Origin: Hoyosella subflava DQS3-9A1
GTDB taxonomy: Bacteria > Actinomycetota > Actinomycetes > Mycobacteriales > Mycobacteriaceae
NCBI RefSeq assembly: GCF_000214175.1
Contig: NC_015564.1
Span: 2,852,001-2,916,000, forward strand
Direction of reading: 5' to 3'
DNA: 64,000 nt
The notes under the pieces are model-generated. The model ran no database searches, was not told the origin of the DNA, and saw only the letters and a list, made by a program, of their open reading frames with translations. This document shows positions 24,730-34,292 of the stretch, one piece after another; position 1 is the first letter of the stretch; the number at the start of each line of letters is the position of its first letter. The translations under genes and the position numbers were made by a program.

Positions 24730-25144
24730 ACTTCTCGCCGGTAAGTGCCATCGTAGGAGAAGGGGGCAAGGGATTCGTACGAATACGACAAGTTAAGTGT
24801 CGATGAATCGATCGGGAGCGGCTCGAAGGTCATCGGGTCGAAGCCCTGCTGCCCAGTACCCCCACAGTTGTCACCACTCAGAGTGCCCACTAGGAGCGAT
24901 GCACCAAACCCACCACCGCTCAGAACCCGATCGCCTTCCTTGGTCACCACAGCACCCGCGAGCTTCGCGAAAAGCAGGTCGCGCAGCGTGGCGGGTGTCA
25001 GCTGTGATGCTTGCTCAAACAGATCAAGAGAAGCAACTTGCGCGGTGTCATTTGCTCCAGGACCAGGCCCCAACCGCCCGGTGGTCGCCTTCCCTCGTAC
25101 TGCTCCCACAAGTCACGCGCGGCTGGAGACCAGGGGTAAGACAT
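24730..25144 (-). pseudogene. Possible frameshifted remnant upstream of Rad50-like gene
   Basis: From ATG 25144 the minus strand reads MSYPWSPAARDLWEQYEG, then a second frame continues with LDLFEQASQLTPATLRDLLF, AKLAGAVVTKEGDRVLS and GFDPMTFEPLPIDSSTLNL. Both pieces look protein-like, and together they would make one gene broken by a frameshift near 25030-25070. I do not recognise a family. The second frame runs on into the start of the ATPase gene without a natural stop, so the piece may also be chance. A 12-base palindrome, ATTCGTACGAAT (24773-24784), 50 bases before the ATPase start, may be its operator. Confidence 0.25.
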
Positions 25145-25879
25145 CGTCGCGACAGCCTGGGACGCGACCGTAGGCACGACCGCAGCCAATCTCACGCCCC
25201 TGCGGAGCTTATCGCACGAGAACAGGTACGTACGCTCGTCAGTTCGAGGGTGCCTCATTTATACCTACACTCCAGCGGAGGTTAGAACTCGAGTAGCCAC
25301 GACTGTCCGTGCGAGACTACGTACGTGCAAGATCATCGAGAGACGACATTCACTCTCGCGCTATTGACCACCGCACCCGGGCCTTCCGGAAGCTCTCAAG
25401 CTCTCACATCTTGCGGCACTCCCGCATAGTTTCTGAGAGTGGGCGACCATGGTTTCCGACTGCCAGCCAACGTCACGTTTAGGAGTCCCATAGGAATGAT
25501 CGAACAGTGACACTTTTCGCCGAACAGCGCCGAGCATCCGCCAAATCCTACATACTGCCCACACGGAGTCAAGAAGCACGGGTTTATCAGCAGAGAGGGG
25601 CATAATCGGCTGACCTCCCATTAACACCCTCAGTGCCCCATCGGAGAAGCGACGGCGGAAGGAAACAGCGACGAAGCCGCGTCCGATAACTTACTAACAC
25701 TTCACGTGGCCCGGGGCGCCTATACACAGCAGCGAATTCAGATCTCAAACATCAGTGACCTTCGCGTTGTGTGCCCCCTTCTAATAGAAGCATTCGCAGA
25801 CTGTTGTGCGCAGTTTGCACACTTTGTTATCATATCAGCCTTGCGACAACTTGAAACAGACAACCAGCAGGAGACGAAA
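25145..25879. other. Non-coding stretch before DUF262 gene, with promoter
   Basis: I see no supported gene here. Base composition drops in GC from about 25700 on. A likely promoter for the next gene is TTGTGC (25805-25810) and TTATCA (25828-25833) with a 17-base spacer, directly before the chosen start at 25880. Confidence 0.4.
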
Positions 25880-27982
25880 TTGACCGTCAAATATGCAAGT
25901 ACGACTTTGGAGGACATAATCGTAAAGGCTGAGCGAGGTGAATACCTCCTGCCGAATTTCCAGCGCCAGTTTGTTTGGAGCATCGAGAATCATCGGGCAC
26001 TTGCTGCCTCAATGCTTCTCAGGATTCCCTGCGGGTCCCTCCTTGTCGTCAAAGGTAAGTCAAGCCAGTTTTCATCGCGACGAGTGGGTTACATGAGCTC
26101 GGAGACAGCGCCCACAGATAACAGCCAGTCTGTAGAGTTCCTTCTCGATGGCCAACAAAGAGTATCGACACTATTTGGGCTGTTCGCCGATATTTTCAGT
26201 CGCGACTGGAAAGGCGTCCACGACCAGATCTTCCGGCAACTTAAATCACGCTGGGCTTTACAGATCCGGCCGGAGAAAGATCAGCCCGACGTATTTGGGT
26301 GGACCTCTCTGCGACTCGGCAAATTGCCTGAAGAGCCCGAGATTCTTAAAGAAGTCTTTGTCCAATACGATGTGTTCAAGACTACCAAGCTAGATCACTG
26401 GTCCCATCCAGCCTTCATGTCTAACCTTGAAGAAGCCCAGCGGGCCTTAAAGATTGGCGTGGCAGCGGCACAGGATGGACAAGTGCCTATCTGGGGGCTC
26501 TGCGGCTCGGCAAAGTACGACAATTCCGTGCACGATTCGTACACAAAGCGCGCTCTTCGTGAGATAGCTGAATCTCGCCGAAAGGAGTTGCAAGCAGCAC
26601 TAGAGGATAACCAACTACCCGAAGATATTTTGCATGACTTGGTTCAACCTGGTGAAGCCGCCTCTGAACTAACCGGCGAACAAATCAGCGAACGACTTAG
26701 AGATCGCCAATCTGATTGGGCAAAGGATGTCCATGATTTAATCACTGACTTGCGGAAAGCTGAACTTTCGATAATAGAATTAACTGACGACGAGTTACCA
26801 AAGGCCATAGCCATCTTCGAAGCGATCAATCGTGGGGGCACTCCTCTCACTTCTTTCGATCTGATTACCGCACGCTACGCTCGTGGCGAGTCTCAAAAAT
26901 CACTTCCAGAGATGATTCAAGAATACATCGCAAGCTTCGATCAAGATGTTCCAGCTGAACTCCGTCGACACGCGAGCCAAAAATCTTGGACTGCTGTCGA
27001 CAATATTGGTTACGTCAAAGATTCATTAACCAATAATTTCAAGACCCAATTCTTGACGCTAATCGTTATGCATAATTTGCTTCTGGCTCGTGGAAATGAA
27101 TGCTCCTTCACTGTGGATGAACTGAAACAACGCCAAGCATTGGCACTTAAAGCGGAGGACATCGACCGTGGCTGGACCGCGGCTAGTAGCGCATTCCTTG
27201 AAACATGGCGGTTCCTTCAGCTTCGTTGTGGAGTCAAAAATGAAGGAGCGCTACGCAACAAGCTGCTCTCATTACCAATCGCCGTGGCGCTGAGCAACCC
27301 GGAACTCCCCAAATCAAGAGACCTCTATGACAAAATTGAATACTGGTATTGGTGCTCTGTGCTCACGGGTACCTACACCGCGCGACAGAATGAACACGCA
27401 ATTCAAGATGCTAGTGATCTATCCAGGTGGTTGCGAGATCCCTCCACTGGCAACCCATTCACCACACGCCAGGCAAGAGTATTAAAAGATCCCGGGTACT
27501 CTGACGACGAAACACTCCTGAGGAGCGGCGAAGAGTCTTCGGTAAGAGCCGACGTCGGTGACTATTTGCTGCAATACGTTCTAGCTAAAGGTGGCCGCGA
27601 TTTGCTAAAGGACCGGCTGATAGATGTGCAAGTTGACGAAATTGAAGACCATCACTTAATACCACTCGGCAGCGCCTCATCGATTGGACAGTCATCCTCA
27701 GTTATCCGCAAGGGGTCGAGTGAGATAGCGCGGTTGCTTAATAGCCCCCTGAACCGAGCGTATATCCTGAAGGAATCGAATCGAAAGATCTCCGCACGTC
27801 CGATTGATACCTATATGAAGGAAACATCCTTACCCGCTCGTGCCAGTCTGTATTTCCCTGATATGAAGGATCAGTTCGGGGGGATTTCCGACGTCGCGAG
27901 CATCAGGAAACTGCTTGCTAGCCGCCTAGGACAGCTTCGCTCTGAAACATCGAAGGATTTAAGTCGTCTCTCCGGGGAGTAG
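25880..27982 (+). CDS. DUF262-HNH protein (GmrSD/SspE-type), second copy
   Basis: A 700-residue protein of the DUF262 class found in type IV restriction (GmrSD) and PT-sensing SspE proteins. The N-terminal ParB/Srx-like nucleotide-binding part shows LLPNFQRQFVW (residues 23-33) and LDGQQRVSTL (89-98). A second block is IAIFEAINRGGTPLTSFDLI. The C-terminal HNH-type nuclease is seen as EDHHLIPLG (589-597) with later Asn at about 621, 625 and 634. I chose TTG 25880 because AGGAG lies eight bases upstream and the family begins here; the frame is open to 25706. Codon use is visibly AT-richer than the flanks, a sign of transfer. It could be a second effector for the PT system or a stand-alone type IV enzyme. 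Confidence 0.8.
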   Translation: MTVKYASTTLEDIIVKAERGEYLLPNFQRQFVWSIENHRALAASMLLRIPCGSLLVVKGKSSQFSSRRVGYMSSETAPTDNSQSVEFLLDGQQRVSTLFGLFADIFSRDWKGVHDQIFRQLKSRWALQIRPEKDQPDVFGWTSLRLGKLPEEPEILKEVFVQYDVFKTTKLDHWSHPAFMSNLEEAQRALKIGVAAAQDGQVPIWGLCGSAKYDNSVHDSYTKRALREIAESRRKELQAALEDNQLPEDILHDLVQPGEAASELTGEQISERLRDRQSDWAKDVHDLITDLRKAELSIIELTDDELPKAIAIFEAINRGGTPLTSFDLITARYARGESQKSLPEMIQEYIASFDQDVPAELRRHASQKSWTAVDNIGYVKDSLTNNFKTQFLTLIVMHNLLLARGNECSFTVDELKQRQALALKAEDIDRGWTAASSAFLETWRFLQLRCGVKNEGALRNKLLSLPIAVALSNPELPKSRDLYDKIEYWYWCSVLTGTYTARQNEHAIQDASDLSRWLRDPSTGNPFTTRQARVLKDPGYSDDETLLRSGEESSVRADVGDYLLQYVLAKGGRDLLKDRLIDVQVDEIEDHHLIPLGSASSIGQSSSVIRKGSSEIARLLNSPLNRAYILKESNRKISARPIDTYMKETSLPARASLYFPDMKDQFGGISDVASIRKLLASRLGQLRSETSKDLSRLSGE

Positions 27983-27996
27983 CACAGTCTTCCCAA

Positions 27997-28270
27997 TTAC
28001 CAAATCCCCGGCATTAGATTGAATGGGTGATTCTCGCGGATTCGCTTGCGTGGAGGGAGTTTCATCATCCGTCCCAATAGACATTTAGCTTCCTCAATTG
28101 AACGAACCAACCCGCGCCTCGTAGCGTCCATGCAGCCAGCTGCCTCTGTGCCTATCAGGCATCGATTCTCGAAGTATCCGTAACCTCCTTCCCTGGCCGA
28201 GGGCATGAAGTCTCGTATCCAGAGCGCAGAAGCCTCTTTCCATCGTGAAACCGGGTAATCTTCCGCTATC
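27997..28270 (-). pseudogene. Truncated C-terminal protein fragment, unknown family
   Basis: The minus-strand frame after a TGA at about 28274 reads DYPVSRWKEASALWIRDF, MPSAREGGYGYFENRCL and onward to a TAA at 27997, about 90 residues that look like real protein. There is no start codon at the beginning, only an internal ATG at 28206. The rest of the region up to 28700 has no convincing frame, though a different minus-strand frame (28266-28670) begins with a protein-like stretch, EPLSLLSLDEDLNSYLTDP. A decayed gene is likely; no family was recognised. Confidence 0.35.
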
Positions 28271-28700
28271 TGCAGTCATCTGGGCCGCTGCCCGCTGCAC
28301 GCAGGGTTAGTCCAGGGCAAGTCGTTGCGTGGAGCGCTCGGCTACTGGGTACGCTGCGGCCCTGACTCGGACTAGCTCCGGCCGGGCTGCAATCGCACCT
28401 GGCGGAGGCGGTTCGCCGCGTTCCGCGTTCCCTCAGGCCGCATGGTGTAGTGGACAAGAAGCGCGTCCGCCACTTTCTCAAATGCCCGCGCGCTTCTCCC
28501 GCCGCTTGATCGACTTCGTCCATGACAACCGTCGCGACCATTACCTGCTGCGTGCTACCTGGCAGTGGGTAAGCAGCCTTGTTTAGCACGCTGGCTGGGT
28601 CCGTTAAGTACGAATTCAGGTCCTCGTCTAGCGACAGCAATGACAAGGGCTCCATCGCCTGCTGTCGCATCTTGCGTCCGAACTATAGACCCTCCGCCAC

Positions 28701-30590
28701 CTACCGCCCCATCTCCCGCAAGAACTCCTGCGTCTCAGGATCAGTCGAGTACACGCTGACGCCCTGCAACCCACGAGTCAGCAACACCTTGTACGTGTTT
28801 CGCACCAACGCCGCATACTCTTCCTCGGTTGCCTTTTTCGCGGCAGGGTCGTGTGAGTGTTTCTTCTGCGCAACCCATTGTCCATCGCGGCGAACGAAAT
28901 CGGGGCCGAAGATCACTCCCGCCCAGTCGTACTCGAAGCCCTGAGCGGTGTAAATGCAGCCCACTTGGCCGAAACCACGCGGATCGGATGCCCAGTAGTA
29001 CGACTGCGGCGCATCCGGTACCCGCTTCTCGGGTTTCACGTTCCACGGCCGTTCCCAGTCACCGATCTTGACATCGTTGACCAGTGCCTTGCCGTGCGGT
29101 GTGAGCACCGGGTCACTCCACATCCAGCAGTAGCCAGCGCTCAGCCGGGCCGTACCTCCTCGCGAAGTAGCCATCGCTGAAATCCATGACTCCATGCCCG
29201 TGGGGCTGTCCGCGGCGTTAACGGTGAATCTCTCGTCAGGCGATGTCGCGAGCGTGCTCCACGAAATCGGCTTCTCAGGAACCAAGCCGAGGAGTCGCGC
29301 TACCCATTCGTCGTAGGCGGCAGAACCCCCACATCGATACTGCCCTTCGAGACGGACCACTTCGAGTTTGCAGTCCATCGCCTCTGCCGCAGCGGTGATT
29401 TCCTCGAGTGAACCCATCTCCCCTGGGCGCACTACTTGGTTTTCATCGAGCAGGAATACAGGCACCGAAGCGACGCGGATGAGTTCGTTGATCTGTCGTC
29501 CGGCCTTCTTGCGGACCTCGCTCCTGGTGTATCGGTTCACACTCGTTTCCCGGATACGGTGCGCCTCGTCGCAGAAGATCACGTCGAGTTCTCGCGGTTC
29601 CGACGCGATGTAATCGTTGAAGTACTTGAACAGGGTCTGGACGCGCTTGTTTCGATGGCCAGCTACCTTGCGCATAGTGTTGGTAAACGCGGAGGACCCG
29701 GTCGCGTGATGCACTCCGTAACCACGACGCGCGAGATCGCCCAAAAGGCTCAATGCGATGACACTCTTCCCGGACCCGGGGCCGCCCAGCACAACCACAA
29801 CTGTCCGCGTGCTGTTCGCTCGGGCTCGCTCCACCGCTCGCTGGACGAGTTCGTACGCCACTTGTTGCTCGTCGAGCAGGACGAACTGTTCACGATCTTG
29901 GATCTCCTTCGCCGCAACTGTGAGCAGCGGCTTGGATGGCGCGTGACGGAACTGAAGAAAATCGTCACCGGCCTTGACGGCAGTTTCTCGCTCACCAGAC
30001 GGGTCGAGCAGGCTGCGCAGTCGCTTGAACAGGGCGGACTTGTCATCCTTCGTAAAGAGCTGGCCGTAACCTGTTGGTGAGTAGCGCAGGAGCGACTCAA
30101 CGCCCTTGTGAGAAGCGTTGTGCAGGTACGCCACACCGGAAACCGTCGCTGGCTCTGCCGCGAGCGCTGGAGTCGAGTCAACCAGGTATTCGCAGTACCG
30201 CCGCACCTGTTCAGCTGGATGCAGCACGGGGTTCGCATACGCATCCAGATAGACGAGTTCATCGTCCACCGTTTCAGCGCGCGTCCACTGCTTCAATTCG
30301 ACGAGTACGTAGCTCGCCGTACCGGTCTTAGGATGCGTGCCGCATAAAACCACGTCCACACGTTTAGGGCTGTGCGGCAGCCGGTACTCGACGAGTACCT
30401 CGATGCCGCCGAACCCTGCGTCAGCGAGGTCCGTCAGAAGCGGAGTCAGGCTGCCGCGCCACGATCGAGACTCCCCTGGGCTGACGTTGTATCCAAGGAC
30501 ATATCGAGCCCTCTCCTCCAAAGCGGAAACCAACCTGCCGTCCCTGGCCTCCACAAGAAGGTCGGCAACGGACTGGCGGACGAGTGCCAC
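28701..30590 (-). CDS. DUF2075 helicase/ATPase with N-terminal PD-(D/E)XK nuclease-like domain
   Basis: A 629-residue protein. The N-terminal third has a PD-(D/E)XK-type core: VEYRLPHSPKRVDVVLCG with Asp79 and YVLVELKQW with Glu98 and Lys100. The C-terminal part is a DUF2075 P-loop ATPase: VVVLGGPGSGKS at 265-276, IFCDEAHRIRE at 338-348, and IYTAQGFEYDW late. DUF2075 proteins are superfamily-1-like helicases found in many defence islands. I chose GTG 30590 because family members start near this point; an ATG at 30614 lacks a ribosome site. It is divergent from the PT-associated methyltransferase and likely part of the same island. Confidence 0.8.
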   Translation of the reverse strand: MALVRQSVADLLVEARDGRLVSALEERARYVLGYNVSPGESRSWRGSLTPLLTDLADAGFGGIEVLVEYRLPHSPKRVDVVLCGTHPKTGTASYVLVELKQWTRAETVDDELVYLDAYANPVLHPAEQVRRYCEYLVDSTPALAAEPATVSGVAYLHNASHKGVESLLRYSPTGYGQLFTKDDKSALFKRLRSLLDPSGERETAVKAGDDFLQFRHAPSKPLLTVAAKEIQDREQFVLLDEQQVAYELVQRAVERARANSTRTVVVVLGGPGSGKSVIALSLLGDLARRGYGVHHATGSSAFTNTMRKVAGHRNKRVQTLFKYFNDYIASEPRELDVIFCDEAHRIRETSVNRYTRSEVRKKAGRQINELIRVASVPVFLLDENQVVRPGEMGSLEEITAAAEAMDCKLEVVRLEGQYRCGGSAAYDEWVARLLGLVPEKPISWSTLATSPDERFTVNAADSPTGMESWISAMATSRGGTARLSAGYCWMWSDPVLTPHGKALVNDVKIGDWERPWNVKPEKRVPDAPQSYYWASDPRGFGQVGCIYTAQGFEYDWAGVIFGPDFVRRDGQWVAQKKHSHDPAAKKATEEEYAALVRNTYKVLLTRGLQGVSVYSTDPETQEFLREMGR

Positions 30591-30890
30591 TCGCCTGCAC
30601 CCCCATCTGCGCACGCTGCATTAGCGCGCGGGTGGGGACAACATGCGAGGCAAGCTCGGTGTCCGTCGGGCCGCGACAATTACTTACCAAGGAGAGGCTA
30701 CAGGGGCTCACCGCGGAGCTGCCCGCACTGGTGCGACATACCCGGCAAAGGCCCACAGCCCACAACATCGACCGCTGCTAGTGCCGGGGGCATCATGCTC
30801 GGCGGGACATATCCCGAATACTCCGAACGAAAGGCGAACACGACCCATATGTGCCGTGGTCAGCAGAGAGTCACCGTATCATCAGCAGGC
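30591..30890. other. Divergent intergenic region, DUF2075 and methyltransferase
   Basis: About 300 bases between two divergent island genes. It must hold both promoters. No clear operator, RNA or repeat was identified, and the open plus-strand frame through it has Pro/Ser/Arg-rich non-protein-like composition. Confidence 0.4.
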
Positions 30891-32375
30891 GTGACGGTTA
30901 GTGCCCTAAGTCGTTCGGCGATGACAGCGATGCGGCGCGTCGAGCTCTCCCGCCCTATTCGAATTGGCCTCGAGACGGGACTCATTCGTGGAGGCGATTC
31001 CATATTCGACTACGGCTGCGGGCACGGGCACGACGTTGAGTTCCTCCGCGAAATGGGCCACACTGCAGACGGCTGGGACCCCAACCATCGTCCTGACGGG
31101 GCGCTGCGGAAAGCCTCCATCGTCAATCTAGGCTTTGTGCTCAACGTAATCGAAGAGCCACTAGAAAGGATCGAAGCCCTTAAGCGTGCATTCGACCTCG
31201 CACACCGCGCACTGATCGTTGCCGTCAGAACCGTCCACGAGGCCAAGATTCTGAGCACTGCGTCCGAGTACTCAGACGGCGTGCTCACCGGCACTGATAC
31301 TTTCCAACGCTTCTTTGCACAAGCAGAAGCTCGGGAGTTTCTCGACGAAACACTGTCGGCTCAGTCAATTCCCCTCGGACCAGGAATTTTCGTGGTCTTC
31401 CGAGACGAATCTGCGGAGCAAGACTGGCTCGAAAACCGTGCCGCCCTCAACCGACGCGTTCGTCGACTACGCCGGATCGTGGAGCCTCGGCTGTCAATCC
31501 GAAGCAAAGCTTATCGGGAGAACCGCGAGATCCTCCGGCTGCTTGAAGAATTTCTCGCCTTGCGGGGTCGGCTTCCCATTACCAACGAAGTTCCATGGGA
31601 AATCGAGCTCAATGAGTTGTTTGGCACGCTCCCGAAGGCTTTTCAGGTCATCCGGCATGAGGCTGACGAACCCTGGTGGGAGGATGCAGCCGCAGACAGA
31701 CGACAAGAACTTCTCGTGCGTTTTGCATTGCAACGCCTGCGCAAGTTACCAAAGTTCAGTGCTCTTCCTCCGGATGTACGCGCTGACGTGAAGGCACACT
31801 TCGGGTCGTACAAGAGGGCGACAGAAGCTGCGGAAGAACTCCTATTCTCGCTCGGTAAATCTGAGGAAGTTCGTAGTGCCGCAACGGAAGCCCGGATCGG
31901 CAAGCGGACACCAGATGCGCTGTACGTTCATGTCGATGCAGTGGACACGCTGCCCGCTCAGCTAAAGGTCTTCGTGGGTGCCGCAGAAACGTTGATCGGC
32001 GACGTGCCCGATGCGACGCTAATCAAAATTCATATCGATAAACCGCGTGTTTCTTGGCTTGTCTATCCGAAGTTCGATACTGACCCACATCCGGCCCTTG
32101 CAGAATCCTGGGTCGTCGACTTCCGCGCCCTCGATGTGCGGCCGAACGACTACCGCAGCCGCGAAAACCCACCAGTACTGCACCGCAAGGAACTGTTCGT
32201 TTCCCCAGAACACCCCCGCTACGAGTTATTCAAGAGGCTCAGCACTCAGGAAGAGCGGCACGGCTTACTCGAGGACTCCCGAAGGATCGGCACTAGGCGG
32301 GGGTGGCAAGAGCGACTAGACGAGCTCGGCTGGGAACTAAGAGGTCACCGATTGGTGCGCGCTCACGGGGGTTAA
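30891..32375 (+). CDS. DNA phosphorothioation-associated putative methyltransferase
   Basis: A protein of about 494 residues of the family named DNA phosphorothioation-associated putative methyltransferase. The N terminus has AMRRVELSRPIRIGLETGL, then a SAM-binding motif SIFDYGCGHGHDVEFL (residues 37-52) and WDPNHRPDG. IVNLGFVLNVIEEPLERIEALKRAF is a strong family block. The rest of the chain is of unknown fold and includes basic helices (RRVRRLRRIVE). The family co-occurs with Dnd and Ssp PT gene clusters, which makes its presence here diagnostic. Substrate and role are unknown; base methylation that protects or cooperates with PT is a common guess. GTG 30891 is the likely start. It is convergent with the long Ssp operon, 22 bases apart. 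Confidence 0.8.
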   Translation: MTVSALSRSAMTAMRRVELSRPIRIGLETGLIRGGDSIFDYGCGHGHDVEFLREMGHTADGWDPNHRPDGALRKASIVNLGFVLNVIEEPLERIEALKRAFDLAHRALIVAVRTVHEAKILSTASEYSDGVLTGTDTFQRFFAQAEAREFLDETLSAQSIPLGPGIFVVFRDESAEQDWLENRAALNRRVRRLRRIVEPRLSIRSKAYRENREILRLLEEFLALRGRLPITNEVPWEIELNELFGTLPKAFQVIRHEADEPWWEDAAADRRQELLVRFALQRLRKLPKFSALPPDVRADVKAHFGSYKRATEAAEELLFSLGKSEEVRSAATEARIGKRTPDALYVHVDAVDTLPAQLKVFVGAAETLIGDVPDATLIKIHIDKPRVSWLVYPKFDTDPHPALAESWVVDFRALDVRPNDYRSRENPPVLHRKELFVSPEHPRYELFKRLSTQEERHGLLEDSRRIGTRRGWQERLDELGWELRGHRLVRAHGG

Positions 32376-32397
32376 TCGAAGGCATCGCATCTGCGGA

Positions 32398-32811
32398 TCA
32401 CTCGATTGCGCGCTTACCACCAAGTTTCTCCGCAAGTGCGTCATCCTTGCTATCGGCCCACCGAGCGAGGCGAACTAAGGCGACCATCAGTTCCGCTTCC
32501 TGCAAATGATCGGCCAGGAGGTCGTACTCGAGCACAATCAATCTGTCATTCCGATAGTAAGCCCACCGACCGAAGGTAGTCTCGCAATTCAGTTCATTCA
32601 CTTCATCGACCACAACAGAGGGCTCTGCCGCAACATCCCGAAGTACGTCCGACCGAATCTGAATGACCGTTTGACGCCCCCATTCAGTTACGAGGACGTG
32701 AACGATCGCGCTCGCAAATCGCAATGAATACCCTGATTCATGTGCCACCCAGGACATGCCATTCGAGTCCAGAATCGCCTCGACTTGACGCCGTAAACGT
32801 TCGTGCGACAT
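32398..32811 (-). CDS. YbjN / T3SS-chaperone-like fold protein
   Basis: A 137-residue alpha/beta protein with the layout of YbjN-like proteins: an N-terminal helix, a central beta sheet (VHVLVTEWGRQTVIQIRSDVL), then VNELNCETTFGRWAYYRNDRLIVLEYDLLADHL and a C-terminal helix. The family often has a chaperone or adaptor role. It is the last gene of the nine-gene Ssp-linked operon, two bases after the PLD nuclease gene. I infer a chaperone or inhibitor for one of the effector proteins; nothing in the sequence proves that. Confidence 0.65.
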   Translation of the reverse strand: MSHERLRRQVEAILDSNGMSWVAHESGYSLRFASAIVHVLVTEWGRQTVIQIRSDVLRDVAAEPSVVVDEVNELNCETTFGRWAYYRNDRLIVLEYDLLADHLQEAELMVALVRLARWADSKDDALAEKLGGKRAIE

Positions 32812-32813
32812 CT

Positions 32814-33740
32814 TTAACGACTTCCCTTCCGATCAATGATTTCACTGTGGCCAGGGACGTTGCGGCCGTACCTATCAGGCAGGAACTCAAGCAGCCATCT
32901 CATCAGGGTCTGCCAAGTGTTACTCGCGCAATCACGATCCAGAGAATGACGCCGCGCAATCCAATCAACTACCGCGCCAAATCGACGCGGAGTCAATAGA
33001 TACTCGTCGACCGCCATGACGCTCGGAGCTTGTAGCAGCCTACTCCCTACAATTAACGTGAAAGTTTGGCGATCAAGTCCAGGCGGAAGGTCTAGCATCG
33101 CTAGGTCCATTTTGGCCGCAGACGCTGAGGCGGTTGACAACCGTTCAGCACCAAGAGAATATGCCGTGAAAAGATCAGAGGGCTGACGAAGTCTCGGAAG
33201 CCACTCAGCCCATGCTTCGCCCACTGCGGGGGCGACGGCTGCGGAAAGTGGTTTCAGTTGGGCAGCCGCCTCAGACACCGCCGTTGCTATCTGCGGGGTG
33301 GCGCGCACAGATTCAGCCTGAAGTCGGCATTCAAGGTCCGCCACCACTTCAGCCGAAACCGAAGTGAGAAGTTCGACGTTGGACGGGTTGGACCAGCCGA
33401 GAGCCGCGCCTGTAAGGTTCGCTGACCCGACGAGGACCTTCGCCTCATTCCTGTAGAACTTTGCATGCAATCGGTCATGAAGTAGGACCTTGCCCCCGCG
33501 GTCTTCTATTACGCTAAGGATCTCTGGATCACTCACCCCAGCCGCAATCTCTTCTGGCCGCCAACGAGTAATTACAGCGACACAAACGCCTTCCTTCGTT
33601 GATTTCATCAAGCGCTCAATCACGTGGAGTTTGATGAATGGGGCACAAAGGACAAGTTCTATCGCTGCACCCTCTGCGAGCTGAGTGACCTCACGACCAA
33701 GGTTTTCATTATTCACGATCTCTAAGAACCTCAATTGCAC
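32814..33740 (-). CDS. Phospholipase D-family (HKD) nuclease-like protein
   Basis: A protein of about 308 residues with one PLD-type catalytic motif: LHAKFYRNEAKVLVGSANLTGAAL, with His92 and Lys94, then Ser106 and Asn108 of GSAN, and a later Asn-x-x-Glu (NPSNVELL). The Asp of a full HxKx4D motif is Glu or absent. A single motif suggests a homodimer, as in Nuc and BfiI/NgoFVII-type restriction enzymes. The remaining C-terminal part is helical and may bind DNA. GTG 33740 or 33719 are possible starts, both overlapping the stop of the preceding gene. In the operon it is the best candidate for DNA cleavage. Confidence 0.7.
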   Translation of the reverse strand: MQLRFLEIVNNENLGREVTQLAEGAAIELVLCAPFIKLHVIERLMKSTKEGVCVAVITRWRPEEIAAGVSDPEILSVIEDRGGKVLLHDRLHAKFYRNEAKVLVGSANLTGAALGWSNPSNVELLTSVSAEVVADLECRLQAESVRATPQIATAVSEAAAQLKPLSAAVAPAVGEAWAEWLPRLRQPSDLFTAYSLGAERLSTASASAAKMDLAMLDLPPGLDRQTFTLIVGSRLLQAPSVMAVDEYLLTPRRFGAVVDWIARRHSLDRDCASNTWQTLMRWLLEFLPDRYGRNVPGHSEIIDRKGSR

Positions 33741-34287
33741 GACGCCCCCAGAGCTGCCGGATTTCCTGAAGCTCGCGCCGCATGGGGCCCGAGGGTATGC
33801 TCTCCTCGTGCAACGCCCAGGCGGCAATCAGGACCTCAAGAAGTTTGGAATGAAGCGTCCCGTTTCCTCTCTCACTAAAGGGTATCGGCAGGTTATCGAA
33901 CAATTCGTGAGTTGAATTGAAAGCGATTTCTAAAGTGCTACCAACGGAGTTAACGGTAAAGAAGGCAGAACTATCGATGGGTTGCTCAGTGACCCGAACA
34001 AACAGCCCACTTGAGAGCGTGAATGCGCGCAACTCGTGGGAAGCGGAAGGAACCATCGGTCTGATTCGAAAATCATCGACATCACTGCATAACCCCTGAG
34101 GACCGCGGCCTTTTTCTGGAGTCAACGCCCATCGATGTCCTGGCTGCCATACGAACCGATCAGGATTGTTCCAGACTAGTGCGTCGACCTTCGCAACGTC
34201 GAACCCAGTCAGCTCGACAATCTCCGGAATCGACAAGGGATTCTCCGCGGTTGCGAGAACATCGGTAATTCTCGATAGATCATCCAT
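33709..34287 (-). CDS. Unknown protein with possible N-terminal winged-helix
   Basis: A 192-residue protein. The N-terminal 60 residues (PLSIPEIVELTGFDVAKVDALVWNNPDRFVWQPGHRWALT) look like a winged-helix or restriction-associated HTH with a beta wing. The middle is beta-rich (GLFVRVTEQPIDSSAFFTVN) and the C terminus helical with Trp and Arg. No enzyme motif is visible. It is five bases from the GHKL ATPase gene and overlaps the PLD gene, so it is almost certainly a subunit of the same effector complex, perhaps for DNA or PT recognition, by inference. Confidence 0.6.
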   Translation of the reverse strand: MDDLSRITDVLATAENPLSIPEIVELTGFDVAKVDALVWNNPDRFVWQPGHRWALTPEKGRGPQGLCSDVDDFRIRPMVPSASHELRAFTLSSGLFVRVTEQPIDSSAFFTVNSVGSTLEIAFNSTHELFDNLPIPFSERGNGTLHSKLLEVLIAAWALHEESIPSGPMRRELQEIRQLWGRRAIEVLRDRE

Positions 34288-34292
34288 TCGCG

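Noticed and set aside
28435-28470. tRNA-like D-arm sequence GCATGGTGTAGTGGAC
   Set aside because: No T-arm (GTTCGA-type), anticodon stem or acceptor stem could be fitted around it.
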